A stretch of DNA of 64,000 nt. It comes from Pseudomonas hefeiensis. Lineage in GTDB: Bacteria; Pseudomonadota; Gammaproteobacteria; Pseudomonadales; Pseudomonadaceae. The stretch covers positions 4,774,001 through 4,838,000 of the forward strand of contig NZ_CP117449.1 of NCBI RefSeq assembly GCF_030687835.1. The letters run 5' to 3'. Position numbers and translations under genes: made by a program. Under the pieces are notes generated by a model that had not been told where the DNA came from, did no database searches, and saw only the letters and a list, made by a program, of their open reading frames with translations. Positions within the stretch are counted from its first letter, which is position 1, and each line of letters begins with the position of its first letter. Of this stretch, positions 28,394 through 36,711 are shown in pieces.

Positions 28394-28585
28394 ATGTATT
28401 TTGAGATCTACAGGCAAAGCCGAGGCACCCAGAGCACTGGAAAAGGCCAGTGGCGGTGGCGCTTGAGAGCCGGCAACCACGAAACGATCGCCAGCGGCGA
28501 ATCCTATGTGAACAAGGCCGATTGCCTTCACGTCATCGGGCTGATCAAGAGCGCCCAAGGCGAGACACCTGTGAAAGAAATCTGA
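28394..28585 (+). CDS. DUF1508 (YegP-like) small protein
   Basis: 63 residues from ATG 28394 (YFEIYRQSRG), with GGGAGCG upstream. WRWRLRAGNHETIASGESYVN matches the DUF1508 pattern W-rwRl-a-Ng-ia-s-e-Y. Such small cytoplasmic proteins are widespread; no function is established. It is divergent from the LysR gene and followed by a stem-loop. Confidence 0.8.
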   Translation: MYFEIYRQSRGTQSTGKGQWRWRLRAGNHETIASGESYVNKADCLHVIGLIKSAQGETPVKEI

Positions 28586-28611
28586 AACAGCGACGCGCTG
28601 TACGGATCAGT

Positions 28612-28638
28612 AAGCTGCTCTGCGTGACGAGCAGCTTT
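28612..28638 (+). terminator. Stem-loop after DUF1508 gene
   Basis: AAGCTGCTC and GAGCAGCTT form a 9-bp stem with an 8-base loop and end in a short T run (TTTCT). Placed 27 bp after the stop, it is a modest intrinsic terminator candidate. Confidence 0.55.
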
Positions 28639-28727
28639 CTGCGACCTGAGTCCGGCTCTCGCTTTTTACTGCTCCAACGCCTATCAGACAGGTATCGTGT
28701 ACAGACAAAAGCGAGAGGCCGGTCTAA

Positions 28728-29534
28728 ATGACTCAATCAAACCGTGATCGCGACTGGCTGGTGCGGGCTCCTGAATCGGGAAACATGGAACGCATCGAAG
28801 CCTATTTCAGTGGCCATGGCTACACCACCCACCGGCATGACACCTACGCCATCGGCGTCACGCTTTGCGGTGTTCAGAGCTTCAATTACCGCCATAGCAA
28901 ACGCCATAGCCAGCCCGGCGGTACCATCGTCCTGCACCCGGATGAAGTTCACGATGGCGAAGCAGGCACGAGCGACGGCTTTCGTTACCGGATGTGCTAT
29001 GTAGAACCCTCCGTGATCCAGCAAGTGCTGGGCGGCAAACCCTTGCCCTTCATCGAAGGAGGGTTGTCGAACGATCCTCACCTCAATGTCGCTACCCGCA
29101 GATTATTGAGTTGCATGGATCATCCGCTCGATCCGCTTGAGGAAGAAGACGGCATCTACGATGTAGCCCAGGCACTCGACAGCGCAGCGGGTAACCGGCG
29201 TGGACGGCGGTTGATTGACTACTCGGCGGCAGAGCGTGCACGACTGTTCATTCACGATGCTCTTGACCAGCCCATCAGCCTGGATGATCTGGTCTATGCG
29301 AGTGGCCGGGATCGATGGAGCCTGTCCCGGGACTTTCGAGCGCTGTACGGCACCAGCCCTTATCGGTATATCAACCAGCGTCGTCTGAATAAAGCCCGTC
29401 GTCTGGTCATTAATGGCATGCCATTGAGTGAAGCGGCCCTGGCTTGCGGCTTTTTCGATCAGAGCCACATGACCCGGCTGCATACCCAGGCGTTCGGCAT
29501 TTCACCAGCCCGCTGGCTGAAGATGCTGCGCTAA
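28728..29534 (+). CDS. AraC-family transcriptional regulator
   Basis: 268 residues. An N-terminal cupin-like sensing domain (HRHDTYAIGVTLCGVQSFNY, then GGTIVLHPDEVHDGEAG) is followed by two AraC helix-turn-helix motifs (ISLDDLVYASGRDRWSLSRD and SEAALACGFFDQSHMTRLH) and FGISPARWLKML. The layout fits AraC regulators next to LysE-type exporters, but here no exporter gene remains beside it: an IS21 element starts 18 bp after the stop. The inducer is unknown. Confidence 0.92.
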   Translation: MTQSNRDRDWLVRAPESGNMERIEAYFSGHGYTTHRHDTYAIGVTLCGVQSFNYRHSKRHSQPGGTIVLHPDEVHDGEAGTSDGFRYRMCYVEPSVIQQVLGGKPLPFIEGGLSNDPHLNVATRRLLSCMDHPLDPLEEEDGIYDVAQALDSAAGNRRGRRLIDYSAAERARLFIHDALDQPISLDDLVYASGRDRWSLSRDFRALYGTSPYRYINQRRLNKARRLVINGMPLSEAALACGFFDQSHMTRLHTQAFGISPARWLKMLR

Positions 29535-29556
29535 CTTCGGGCGCCATGCCCTGCGG

Positions 29557-29671
29557 ATTCCACGCGCATTTGGACACCCATTCCACGAACACTTGGACAG
29601 CGATTCCACGCTGACTTGGACACTCATTCCACGGCCACTTGGACACTGATTCCACGAGCACTTGGACAGTG
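29557..29671. repeat. Left-end array of five 23-bp IS21 transposase-binding repeats
   Basis: Unit ATTCCACGNNNACTTGGACA plus three bases, starting near 29557, 29580, 29603, 29626 and 29649. The exact 23-bp period puts the sites about two helical turns apart. Such internal repeats near IS21 ends are the IstA binding sites. Confidence 0.85.
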
Positions 29672-29762
29672 ATTTCTCACTGAACCGACCCACGCTCAGG
29701 CAGGCGGCAACGCAGGACTATTCACTACCATCGGCCTCTTTTATCGAAGCGAAGAGGTCGTC

Positions 29763-31292
29763 GTGGAGCGTATATCCATGCGTAAAATCCGAGAGGTACT
29801 ACGCCTAAAGTTCGACGCCGGCCTGTCCGTGCGCAAGATCGCCGCCAGCCTGCGCATCAGCAGCGGCAGTGCCGGCAATTACCTGCACCGTTTCAACGCT
29901 TGCGGGCTGACTTGGCCGACATCATTGTCGGACGCCGAGCTGGAGCGATGCCTGTTTCCGCCAGCACCAACAGTTCCCAGCGATCAAAGGCCGATGCCTG
30001 ATTGGGCTTGGGCGCATGCCGAGCTGCGCCGCCCCGGCGTGACTCTGGCCTTGCTCTGGCAGGAATATCGACTGGCGCACCCGCAAGGCTTCCAGTACAG
30101 CTGGTTCTGCGAGCACTACCGCCTCTGGGCGGCCAAGGTCGACGTAGTCATGCGCCAGGAACACCGTGCCGGCGAAAAACTGTTCGTCGATTACGCGGGT
30201 CAGACCGTGCCGATCATCGACCGGCGAACCGGAGAGATCCGCCAGGCCCAGATTTTCGTCGCCGTCCTCGGCGCCTCCAGCTACACCTTCGCCGAAGCCA
30301 CCTGGTCGCAGAAACTGCCCGACTGGCTGGGCTCGCACGCCCGCTGTTTTGCTTTTTTCGGCGGCACCGCACAGATCCTGGTGCCCGACAATCTGCGCAG
30401 TGGCGTGACCAAGGCGCACCGTTACGAGCCCGATATCAACCCCAGCTACCGCGATCTGGCCGAGCACTACGGCGTCGCCGTATTGCCCGCTCGCTCACGA
30501 AAACCCAAGGACAAAGCCAAGGTCGAAGTCGGTGTTCAAGTGGTCGAGCGCTGGATCCTGGCGGTGCTGCGCAATCGGCAGTTCTTTTCGCTGGGTGAAC
30601 TCAACACGGCCATCGGACTGCTGCTGGATCGCCTCAACCAAAAGCCCTTCAAAAAGCTGCCCGGCTCACGCCGTTCGGCCTTCGAGGCCATCGACCAACC
30701 GGCGTTGCAACCGCTACCGGAACACCCTTACATCTACGCCGAATGGAAAAAAGTGCGGGTGCACATCGACTACCACGTCGAAGTCGACGGCCATTTTTAC
30801 TCCGTGCCGTACCAACTGGTGAAACACCAACTCGAAGTACGCCTGACCGCACAGACCATCGAGTGCTTCCACGCCAACCAACGCGTGGCCAGCCATCTGC
30901 GCTCGCCACATAAAGGCCGCCACACCACCCAGATCGAGCACATGCCCAAGAGCCACCGCGAACACGCCGAATGGACACCGCAACGGCTGATCCTCTGGGC
31001 TGAGCAGACGGGCCCGAATACGGCCGGTGTCATCGCCTACATCCTCGAACGCCGAATCCACCCGCAGCATGGCTTCCGCGCCTGCCTGGGCATCCTGCGC
31101 CTGAGCAAGCAGCACGGCGAAGCGCGGCTGGAAGCCGCGTGCCAGCGTGCGCTGGCCCTAGGCGCATGCAGTTACAAGAGCCTCGAATCGATCCTGCGCC
31201 AAGGCCTGGAACGGCTACCTCTTGCCCAGCAAAACCTGCCGTTACTGCCCGACGAGCACATCAACCTGCGTGGCCCCGGCTACTACCACTGA
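29763..31292 (+). CDS. istA: IS21-family transposase IstA
   Basis: 509 residues from GTG 29763 (ATG 29778 is an alternative). The N-terminal helix-turn-helix is IREVLRLKFDAGLSVRKIAA. The DDE core is visible: KLFVDYAGQTVPI (first D), ILVPDNLRSGVTKA (second D) and KPKDKAKVEVGVQVVERW (E). A C-terminal beta domain follows (VDGHFYSVPYQLVKHQ). It catalyses cut and strand transfer with IstB as ATP-dependent helper. The frame is intact and 20 bp separate it from istB. Confidence 0.96.
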   Translation: MERISMRKIREVLRLKFDAGLSVRKIAASLRISSGSAGNYLHRFNACGLTWPTSLSDAELERCLFPPAPTVPSDQRPMPDWAWAHAELRRPGVTLALLWQEYRLAHPQGFQYSWFCEHYRLWAAKVDVVMRQEHRAGEKLFVDYAGQTVPIIDRRTGEIRQAQIFVAVLGASSYTFAEATWSQKLPDWLGSHARCFAFFGGTAQILVPDNLRSGVTKAHRYEPDINPSYRDLAEHYGVAVLPARSRKPKDKAKVEVGVQVVERWILAVLRNRQFFSLGELNTAIGLLLDRLNQKPFKKLPGSRRSAFEAIDQPALQPLPEHPYIYAEWKKVRVHIDYHVEVDGHFYSVPYQLVKHQLEVRLTAQTIECFHANQRVASHLRSPHKGRHTTQIEHMPKSHREHAEWTPQRLILWAEQTGPNTAGVIAYILERRIHPQHGFRACLGILRLSKQHGEARLEAACQRALALGACSYKSLESILRQGLERLPLAQQNLPLLPDEHINLRGPGYYH

Positions 31293-31312
31293 CCTGAAAA
31301 AGGAGCACCCAA

Positions 31313-32068
31313 ATGCTGCCCAACCCGACCCTCGACAAGCTACAAACCCTGCGCCTGCACGGCATGATCAAGGCGCTTGGCGAACAACACGCAACGCCCG
31401 ATATCAATGATCTCAGCTTCGACGAACGCTTCGGTCTGATGGTCGATCGCGAGCTGACCGAGCGCGAAGACGCCCGCCTGACCACTCGCCTCAAAGCAGC
31501 GCGGTTGCGCCATAACGCCTGCCTGGAAGACATCGACTACCGCAGCCCTCGTGGCCTGGACAAGGCGCTGATCCTGCAACTGGGCAGCGGCCAGTGGCTG
31601 CGCGACGGCCTGAACCTGATCATCGGCGGCCCAACTGGCGTAGGCAAAACCTGGCTTGCCTGCGCGCTGGCTCATAAGGCCTGCCGCGACGGTTATAGCG
31701 TGCGTTATCTGCGCCTGCCGCGCTTGATGGAAGAGCTGGGCCTGGCCCACGGCGATGGCCGCTTCGCCAAACTGATGGCCGGCTACGCCAAAACCGACCT
31801 GCTGATCCTGGATGACTGGGGCTTGGCGCCGTTTACCGCTGCTCAGCGGCGCGACATGCTTGAACTGCTGGACGACCGCTACGGCAACCGCTCGACGCTG
31901 GTGACTAGCCAGATGCCGGTGGACAAATGGCACGCACTGATCGGCGATCCGACCTTGGGCGATGCGATCCTTGACCGGCTGGTGCACAACGCATATAGGA
32001 TCGAACTGAAGGGCGAATCGATGCGCAGGCGCGTGACGAAATTGACGACGGCAGGGACTTCAGACTAA
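31313..32068 (+). CDS. istB: IS21-family helper ATPase IstB
   Basis: 251-residue AAA+ ATPase of the DnaC/IstB group. Walker A is GGPTGVGKTWLACALA; Walker B is DLLILDDWGLAPF; sensor STLVTSQMPVDKWH and ILDRLVHNAYRIEL follow. It selects target DNA and activates IstA. AAAGGAG lies just before ATG 31313. Confidence 0.96.
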   Translation: MLPNPTLDKLQTLRLHGMIKALGEQHATPDINDLSFDERFGLMVDRELTEREDARLTTRLKAARLRHNACLEDIDYRSPRGLDKALILQLGSGQWLRDGLNLIIGGPTGVGKTWLACALAHKACRDGYSVRYLRLPRLMEELGLAHGDGRFAKLMAGYAKTDLLILDDWGLAPFTAAQRRDMLELLDDRYGNRSTLVTSQMPVDKWHALIGDPTLGDAILDRLVHNAYRIELKGESMRRRVTKLTTAGTSD

Positions 32069-32104
32069 CAATGCAAACCTGCGTCGCTGCGCTCCGACTG
32101 CCTG

Positions 32105-32172
32105 TCCGAATGAGCGTGGAACGAGTGTCCGGATGTTCGTGGGCTGAGTGTCCAAGTGTCGTGGAATCCGCA
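32105..32172. repeat. Right-end array of three 23-bp IS21 repeats
   Basis: Three inverse-oriented copies of the left-end unit (TGTCCAAGTGTCGTGGAAT at the tip, then TGTCCGGATGTTCGTGGG and TGTCCGAATGAGCGTGGAAC inward), spaced 23 bp. The inner copies are more divergent than the tip. The ends are thus asymmetric, five left and three right. Confidence 0.8.
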
Positions 32173-32266
32173 CCATGCCCCACAAAAAGCTGCACAATCA
32201 TCCAATACCCGCTCAGGCTCAGGCAGTAAGGTCGCTCTCACCACCTTCACAAGACGAGCATTCCCC

Positions 32267-32638
32267 ATGAGCACTCACTATTCCCCCATCAACTTCGCTC
32301 AGAAATACACACTCTTCCAGGAACAGTGGGCCCCGAAAGTCGTGGCCGAAATGAACGACTATCAGTTCAAGATCGTCCGGCTCGAAGGTGATTTCGTCTG
32401 GCATGCCCACGCCGATACCGATGAGACCTTCATCGTGCTGGAAGGCGAGCTTCGAATTGATTTTCGTGACGGTGCGGTGACGATTGGCGCGGGCGAGATG
32501 TACGTGGTAAAAAAAGGTGTCGAGCACAAACCCAGCGCTGCACTGGAGGTGAAATTGCTATTGATCGAACCTCGCGGCGTCATCAATACGGGCGATGAAA
32601 CCAATGAGCGAACAGCGGTGAATGATGTCTGGATCTGA
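32267..32638 (+). CDS. Single-domain cupin protein
   Basis: 123 residues from ATG 32267 (STHYSPINFAQKYTLFQEQW). Cupin motif 1 is FVWHAHADTDETFIVLEGEL with metal-binding His, His and Glu; motif 2 is GEMYVVKKGVEHKPSA with the last His. Such proteins can be small dioxygenases, isomerases or sensors. The IS21 insertion now separates it from the AraC gene; before insertion the two were neighbours about 115 bp apart and may have been linked. Function unknown. Confidence 0.85.
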   Translation: MSTHYSPINFAQKYTLFQEQWAPKVVAEMNDYQFKIVRLEGDFVWHAHADTDETFIVLEGELRIDFRDGAVTIGAGEMYVVKKGVEHKPSAALEVKLLLIEPRGVINTGDETNERTAVNDVWI

Positions 32639-32670
32639 CGTCGCGCCGTGACGCAACCGATGCCAAGAGG

Positions 32671-32832
32671 TCAATCGTACTCAGCCTCCTGATGCTCACC
32701 CAACAGGCGCTGCTGGCGAGGTGTCGCGGTACTCAACACCGCGGGCATCAGGACGAAACCGTCCTGATGCAGGGCGCGCAAGCGGTCGCCGGTGAGCGCC
32801 GCCAAGGATGGGACGGTGGCCAGGATCGCGCC
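32671..32832 (-). pseudogene. Possible C-terminal remnant of a SapC-like gene
   Basis: A reading on the minus strand ending at a TGA (32671-32673) gives SLAALTGDRLRALHQDGFVL, then TPRQQRLLGEHQEAEYD, with strong third-position GC as in real genes. It resembles the tail of SapC-family proteins (LAAL-GD-LA-LH--G pattern), but that comparison is from memory. No start or upstream part is present; it runs into the end of the chemoreceptor gene in another frame. A perfect 11-bp hairpin (GCATCAGGACG / CGTCCTGATGC, 32745-32770) lies inside it. Confidence 0.3.
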
Positions 32833-32837
32833 TGGGC

Positions 32838-34472
32838 TCAGGTGCGAAAACGGCCGGTCAATTCCGCCAATGTCCTCGACAGGCCGGAAAGCTGCTGACT
32901 GGCATGCATGCTCTGGGCAGAGTTCTGTGCCGCTTCGTTGGACAGGTCGCGGATGTCGGAGATGTTGCGGGCGATTTCCTCGGTGACGCTGCTCTGCTCC
33001 TCACAAGCGTTGGCGATCTGTGCGGCCATGTCGTTGATCCGCTGTATGGAACCGCCCGTGCCGCTGAGTACCTGATCGACACTCGCAGCCCGCTCGACGC
33101 TGTCACGGGCCTTGGTGCTACCGACGTGCATCGCTTGCACGGCCTTAGCGACACCGGACTGCAGGCGCTCGATGCGAACCTGGATATCCTTGGTCGAATC
33201 CTGGGTCCGCGCCGCCAGCGCCCTGACTTCGTCAGCCACGACGGCAAAACCGCGGCCTTGCTCGCCGGCTCGCGCAGCCTCGATGGCGGCGTTCAGCGCC
33301 AGCAGGTTGGTCTGTTCAGCGATGCCACGGATCACCTCAAGGACCGCACCAATGCTGGAGGTTTCCTGGGCCAAGGCTTCGATCGTTCCCGACGCGCTTT
33401 CCACCTCCTGAGCCAGTTGGCGGATCGATTCGATGGTGCTACTGACAACCTCGGCACCATCACGGGACTGACTGGTGGCCTGTTGGGCGGCGTCCGAGGC
33501 ATTCAGCGCGTTGTGAGCGACTTCATGCACGGCGGCGCTCATCTGCGTCGCGGCGGTGCTGACTTGGTCGAGTGCCGCATGCTCGCTACTGATCAGTTGG
33601 TCATTGGTTGCGGCCATGCTGGCCATGGCGCGTGCCGCGGCATCGACCTCCCCGGTCACCCGGCCTACCTCGGCAATCAGCGGCTGCAGTTTGTCGAGAA
33701 AGCGGTTGAACGCGCTGCCGAGCTGACCCAGTTCGTCAGCCGAACGGACCTCAAGACGCGCCTTCAAATCACCGCCACCCTCTGCAATCTGCTCGACGCG
33801 ACTGAGCAAGCGACGCATAGGGCGCAGCACGACCATTGGCAGGGCAACAACGACCAGAATGCAACCCAGCAGACCGATCAACAGAATGCCGCCCTGATGC
33901 AACCCCACGTCCTCGCCGTTTTCTATCGCCGCGTCCCCCTCGCGATGGGACGCCTGGTCTTCCAGTTCGCCAAGCTTGTCGATGGGATCACGCATGGCCT
34001 CGAACAGGCGTTCGCCGTCACCAAAACTCAGCGTGCTGGCCGCCTCCATATCCCCCACGGACAGCTCCATTACCCGCCGCGAAACCTGCTTCCACTTTAC
34101 AAAAGCGTCATTGAACTGACTGACCAACGCCAGCGCCTCGGCACCGGGCTGCATCGCGGCATATTGCTGCACGCGATCGTAAGCCTGCTTCGCATTCTCC
34201 TCATGACTGGCGCTCAGCGCCGTCAAATGCTCGTCCGCATGACCATCGAGCAGACTTCGCTCGGCAACAAAAGCCTGGTAAAGATCGCGATCGGCATTGA
34301 GCAGCAGGCTGATGGCCGGCAAGTAACGCTTGGTCAGCTGTGTGCTGGACGCCGTCACCTGGTCGATGCCTCGCATGCCCGACCACCCCATCAACACCAG
34401 CAACAGCGCCAGGAAAGCAATCGGCAGGGTAATTTTCCAGCGAAAACCCAGGTCGGCAAAAAACCGCATCAT
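32838..34472 (-). CDS. Methyl-accepting chemotaxis protein
   Basis: 544-residue membrane chemoreceptor. TM1 covers about residues 13-32; a periplasmic four-helix-bundle (4HB_MCP-type) sensor of about 155 residues follows; TM2 is near 193-215 ([20 protein letters not shown]). Then a HAMP domain ([20 protein letters not shown]) and a signalling tip with the conserved [20 protein letters not shown] and [15 protein letters not shown]. The C-terminus lacks the NWETF-type CheR tether. ATG 34472 has AAGGAG seven bases upstream. The ligand cannot be deduced. Confidence 0.95.
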   Translation of the reverse strand: MMRFFADLGFRWKITLPIAFLALLLVLMGWSGMRGIDQVTASSTQLTKRYLPAISLLLNADRDLYQAFVAERSLLDGHADEHLTALSASHEENAKQAYDRVQQYAAMQPGAEALALVSQFNDAFVKWKQVSRRVMELSVGDMEAASTLSFGDGERLFEAMRDPIDKLGELEDQASHREGDAAIENGEDVGLHQGGILLIGLLGCILVVVALPMVVLRPMRRLLSRVEQIAEGGGDLKARLEVRSADELGQLGSAFNRFLDKLQPLIAEVGRVTGEVDAAARAMASMAATNDQLISSEHAALDQVSTAATQMSAAVHEVAHNALNASDAAQQATSQSRDGAEVVSSTIESIRQLAQEVESASGTIEALAQETSSIGAVLEVIRGIAEQTNLLALNAAIEAARAGEQGRGFAVVADEVRALAARTQDSTKDIQVRIERLQSGVAKAVQAMHVGSTKARDSVERAASVDQVLSGTGGSIQRINDMAAQIANACEEQSSVTEEIARNISDIRDLSNEAAQNSAQSMHASQQLSGLSRTLAELTGRFRT

Positions 34473-34812
34473 GGGGGCACTCCTTCTATGGGGGTTAGCT
34501 TACCTATCGGCAGGCATGCCTTGAGCTATAGACCATTAGTCTGATTGACACAAAGCTTTCAGCCTGGGAAACACTGTGGTTATGCGGGTTGCGGAGGGGT
34601 TGGCCGGGATAGAAAAAGGAGGGGAGACGCAATTGCTGCGGGGAATTTTCTGACATTTCCCGCCCACATAATTCAGGGAATTTTCTGACTCATCATCTGA
34701 TTGATGATTTCTACAGAAGGGCCCTATAGTCCAAGCGTCGTTCGTAAGAGCGGCTATGGTTTGGCGACCCGATGACAAATGGTAAGAAGGCCCCCAATCA
34801 AATGGAGTTTAA
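34473..34812. other. 340-bp intergenic region with a 13-bp direct repeat
   Basis: GGAATTTTCTGAC occurs at 34642-34654 and 34677-34689, spaced 35 bp, followed by a small stem (ATCATC-TGATT-GATGAT). This lies about 125-170 bp before the small gene at 34813 and may be a regulatory site. No other gene is seen. Confidence 0.5.
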
Positions 34813-35079
34813 ATGAATAGATACATGGCTCTTACCAGCAATGCCGACGATCAACCCCTCTTCGTCGATACCTCCGCGCCTTTGCACATCCTGCTTGATA
34901 CGGCGGGCTATAGAATTCGCGCAGTTACCCAGCTTTTAGAGAACCTCGCAATGCGAGGTGATATTCCCAGCGACTCCGTAATCCTTCAGGATTTTGCACA
35001 GCTGTGCTGTATCCCCTTGAGGGATGGTTGCGACGTACTCGATGTCATCGCCCGACGCTTGGATGCAGAGCCGGCCTAG
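34813..35079 (+). CDS. Small hypothetical protein, DUF3077-like
   Basis: 88 residues, starting at ATG 34813 with TGGAG seven bases upstream. The sequence (QPLFVDTSAPLHILLDTAGY and SVILQDFAQLCCIPLRDGCD) recalls the short Pseudomonas DUF3077/DUF6124 proteins, which are genus-specific and of unknown role. It has no signal peptide or membrane helix. Codon use is less GC-biased than in neighbours, hinting at an accessory gene. Confidence 0.6.
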   Translation: MNRYMALTSNADDQPLFVDTSAPLHILLDTAGYRIRAVTQLLENLAMRGDIPSDSVILQDFAQLCCIPLRDGCDVLDVIARRLDAEPA

Positions 35080-35118
35080 TATTGAAGGGTCTCTACGAAG
35101 TGATGCCGATCAGTTACC

Positions 35119-35263
35119 TGTGGCGAGGGGATTTATCCCCGCTGGGCTGCAAAGCAGCCCTAAAAGCCAGACACCCTGTATGTCTGGCTGATTGAGTTGA
35201 TGCTGGGATTGCTTCGTAGCCCAGCGGGGCGATGCGACGTTTCGCTAAATCCCCTCGCCACAA
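35119..35263. repeat. Long palindromic repeat, family B, copy 3
   Basis: Left arm TGTGGCGAGGGGATTTATCC with inner GGGCTGCAAAGCAGCCC, right arm ending CTAAATCCCCTCGCCACA. The right arm carries a 19-bp insertion (GCGATGCGACGTTTCGCTA) between GGGG and AATCCCC, unlike other copies. The centre has its own hairpin (CCAGACA / TGTCTGG). It occupies most of the 329-bp gap before the small gene at 35409. Confidence 0.85.
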
Positions 35264-35408
35264 ACTCAGTGCCTGACTCGATCGCTCTTAACTGACTGGC
35301 ATTATCTCTCATGGGGCCATTTCGTCGGAGACGAGCATGAATCCCTGGCGCTGAAACCCTCTCCTTCCGGTTCGCCCGGACACGATTAATCACACCTCGG
35401 AGGCTCTG

Positions 35409-35552
35409 ATGGCCACTATAAAAAAAGTCGACAAGACGCCCAAAAAAGTCACTCCCAATGAGCTGACATTTCTTGATGTTCGGCAAGCTGCACGTGATGG
35501 TCAGAAAGCTTTCGATAAATTTGTAATCACTGGCAAGCTTCCTATCAACTAG
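35409..35552 (+). CDS. Hypothetical 47-residue protein
   Basis: MATIKKVDKTPKKVTPNELT begins a lysine-rich small protein ending FDKFVITGKLPIN. GGAGG sits five bases before the ATG, an unusually strong ribosome site for so short a frame, which is the main reason to believe it. No family is recognised. It overlaps, in another frame, the start of the LysR remnant that follows. Confidence 0.5.
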   Translation: MATIKKVDKTPKKVTPNELTFLDVRQAARDGQKAFDKFVITGKLPIN

Positions 35553-35701
35553 TGATTCCCCTACCCGCGCTCAGGCTGCTGGACGCCAGCGAGGCGCCAC
35601 CCGGCCGCGATATCTGGATGGGTTATCACCACAATATGCGGCAAATGGACCGGCTTCATACACTCGCCGATCTGGCGGGGGAGATGATGGGTACAGCCTG
35701 A
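35553..35701 (+). pseudogene. C-terminal remnant of a LysR-family regulator
   Basis: About 48 codons in frame to a TGA (35699-35701): IPLPALRLLDASEAPPGRDI followed by WMGYHHNMRQMDRLHTLADL and AGEMMGTA. The RDIWMGYHHNMRQMDRLHTL stretch is the typical end of a LysR effector domain (W-x-x-H-x-D/N-L-R...-R--A--D). No N-terminal part exists nearby, so most of the gene has been lost. It lies just before tRNA-Ser, at the edge of the variable region. Confidence 0.65.
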
Positions 35702-35744
35702 GCCAGCGGGTTCCAGTCATGTCCTGAAATAAACGCCAGAAACG

Positions 35745-35781
35745 AAAAAGCCCCTGAAATCTTCAAAAATTTCAGGGGCTT
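35745..35781 (-). terminator. Rho-independent terminator of tRNA-Ser
   Basis: AGCCCCTGAAAT pairs with ATTTCAGGGGCT across an 8-base loop; read on the minus strand the stem is followed by TTTTTCGTTTC. It lies 16 bp after the tRNA 3' end and is a strong intrinsic terminator. Confidence 0.88.
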
Positions 35782-35796
35782 AGTCGTATTCAATAA

Positions 35797-35886
35797 TGGC
35801 GGAGAGATAGGGATTTGAACCCTAGGTACTGTCGCCAGTACAACGGATTTCGAATCCGTCCCGTTCGGCCACTCCGGCATCTCTCC
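35797..35886 (-). tRNA. tRNA-Ser (anticodon CGA)
   Basis: 90 nt including encoded CCA. Acceptor GGAGAGA pairs with TCTCTCC; the anticodon stem-loop ACGGA-TTCGAAA-TCCGT gives CGA (reads UCG); the long variable arm (GTACTGGCGACAGTAC) is the class II serine hallmark; the T-loop GGTTCAAATCC is standard. A strong terminator follows. Serine tRNA genes are common integration sites, but no integrase or att repeat is visible here. Confidence 0.97.
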
Positions 35887-35969
35887 AGTGGCGCGCATCA
35901 TACCAGCACATTCGCCGGAAGCGAACCCCCGGGCGAAATTTTTTCCGTGCTATCAGATGCTTGCGTCGA

Positions 35970-36683
35970 TTACAGCGGTACGCCCAGACGCTGGGCGACT
36001 TCTTCGTAGGCTTCGATGACATCACCCAGACCCTGGCGGAAGCGGTCTTTGTCCATCTTCTTCTTGGTGTCCTTGTCCCAGAGGCGGCAGCCGTCCGGGC
36101 TGAATTCGTCACCCAGGACGATGGAGCCGTCGCTGAACACGCCGAACTCAAGCTTGAAGTCCACCAGCAGCAGGCCGGCGTCGTCGAACAGCTTGGTCAA
36201 CACTTCGTTGACCTTGAGGGACAACTCCTTCATGCGCGCCAGTTGCTCGGTGGTGCCCCAACCGAACGCCACAACGTGGGATTCGTTGATGAATGGGTCG
36301 CCCTTGGCGTCGTCCTTCAGGAACAGCTCGAAGGTGTAAGGGTTGAGCTTCATGCCCTCTTCCACGCCCAGGCGCTTGACCAGGCTGCCGGCGGCGTAGT
36401 TACGCACGACGCATTCGACCGGGATCATGTCCAGCTTCTTGACCAGGCATTCGTTGTCGCCCAGCAGCTTGTCGAACTGGGTCGGCACGCCAGCGGCTTC
36501 GAGCTTCTGCATGATGAAGGCGTTGAACTTGTTGTTCACCATGCCTTTGCGATCGAGCTGTTCGATGCGCTTGCCGTCGAACGCCGAGGTGTCGTTGCGA
36601 AACAGCAGGATCAAGCGGTCTGCGTCGTCGGTCTTGTACACCGACTTGGCTTTGCCGCGGTAGAGTTCTTCACGTTTTTCCAT
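35970..36683 (-). CDS. purC: SAICAR synthetase PurC
   Basis: Purine biosynthesis enzyme joining aspartate to CAIR with ATP. 237 residues, as in E. coli. The start [19 protein letters not shown] carries the ATP-binding loop; [27 protein letters not shown], and LVDFKLEFG with [12 protein letters not shown] are the SAICAR synthetase signatures. It is last of the minus-strand run dapA-bamC-MBL-purC, a conserved Pseudomonas order, 28 bp after the MBL gene. Confidence 0.97.
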   Translation of the reverse strand: MEKREELYRGKAKSVYKTDDADRLILLFRNDTSAFDGKRIEQLDRKGMVNNKFNAFIMQKLEAAGVPTQFDKLLGDNECLVKKLDMIPVECVVRNYAAGSLVKRLGVEEGMKLNPYTFELFLKDDAKGDPFINESHVVAFGWGTTEQLARMKELSLKVNEVLTKLFDDAGLLLVDFKLEFGVFSDGSIVLGDEFSPDGCRLWDKDTKKKMDKDRFRQGLGDVIEAYEEVAQRLGVPL

Positions 36684-36711
36684 GATGGGCTCCGCTTGCT
36701 AAGTAGATGGG

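Larger units (their letters stand above)
29552..32172 (+). mobile_element. Complete IS21-family insertion sequence with 8-bp target duplication
   Basis: 2621 bp. The ends are inverted repeats beginning TGCGGATTCCACG (left) with its inverse at 32160-32172. The 8-bp direct repeat CCATGCCC is present at 29544-29551 and 32173-32180, marking the insertion. It carries istA and istB plus multiple 23-bp subterminal repeats at both ends. The intact ORFs and perfect target duplication imply recent and possibly active insertion. It landed between the AraC gene and the cupin gene without breaking either. Confidence 0.95.

Noticed and set aside
29557-29671. Regular 23-bp repeats that look like a small CRISPR array.
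   Set aside because: The conserved part covers most of each unit, there are only three variable bases between, no cas genes exist and they sit at IS21 ends.
34473-35969. A genomic island or prophage end at tRNA-Ser.
   Set aside because: No integrase, phage gene or direct repeat of the tRNA end is visible; only small genes and remnants are present.
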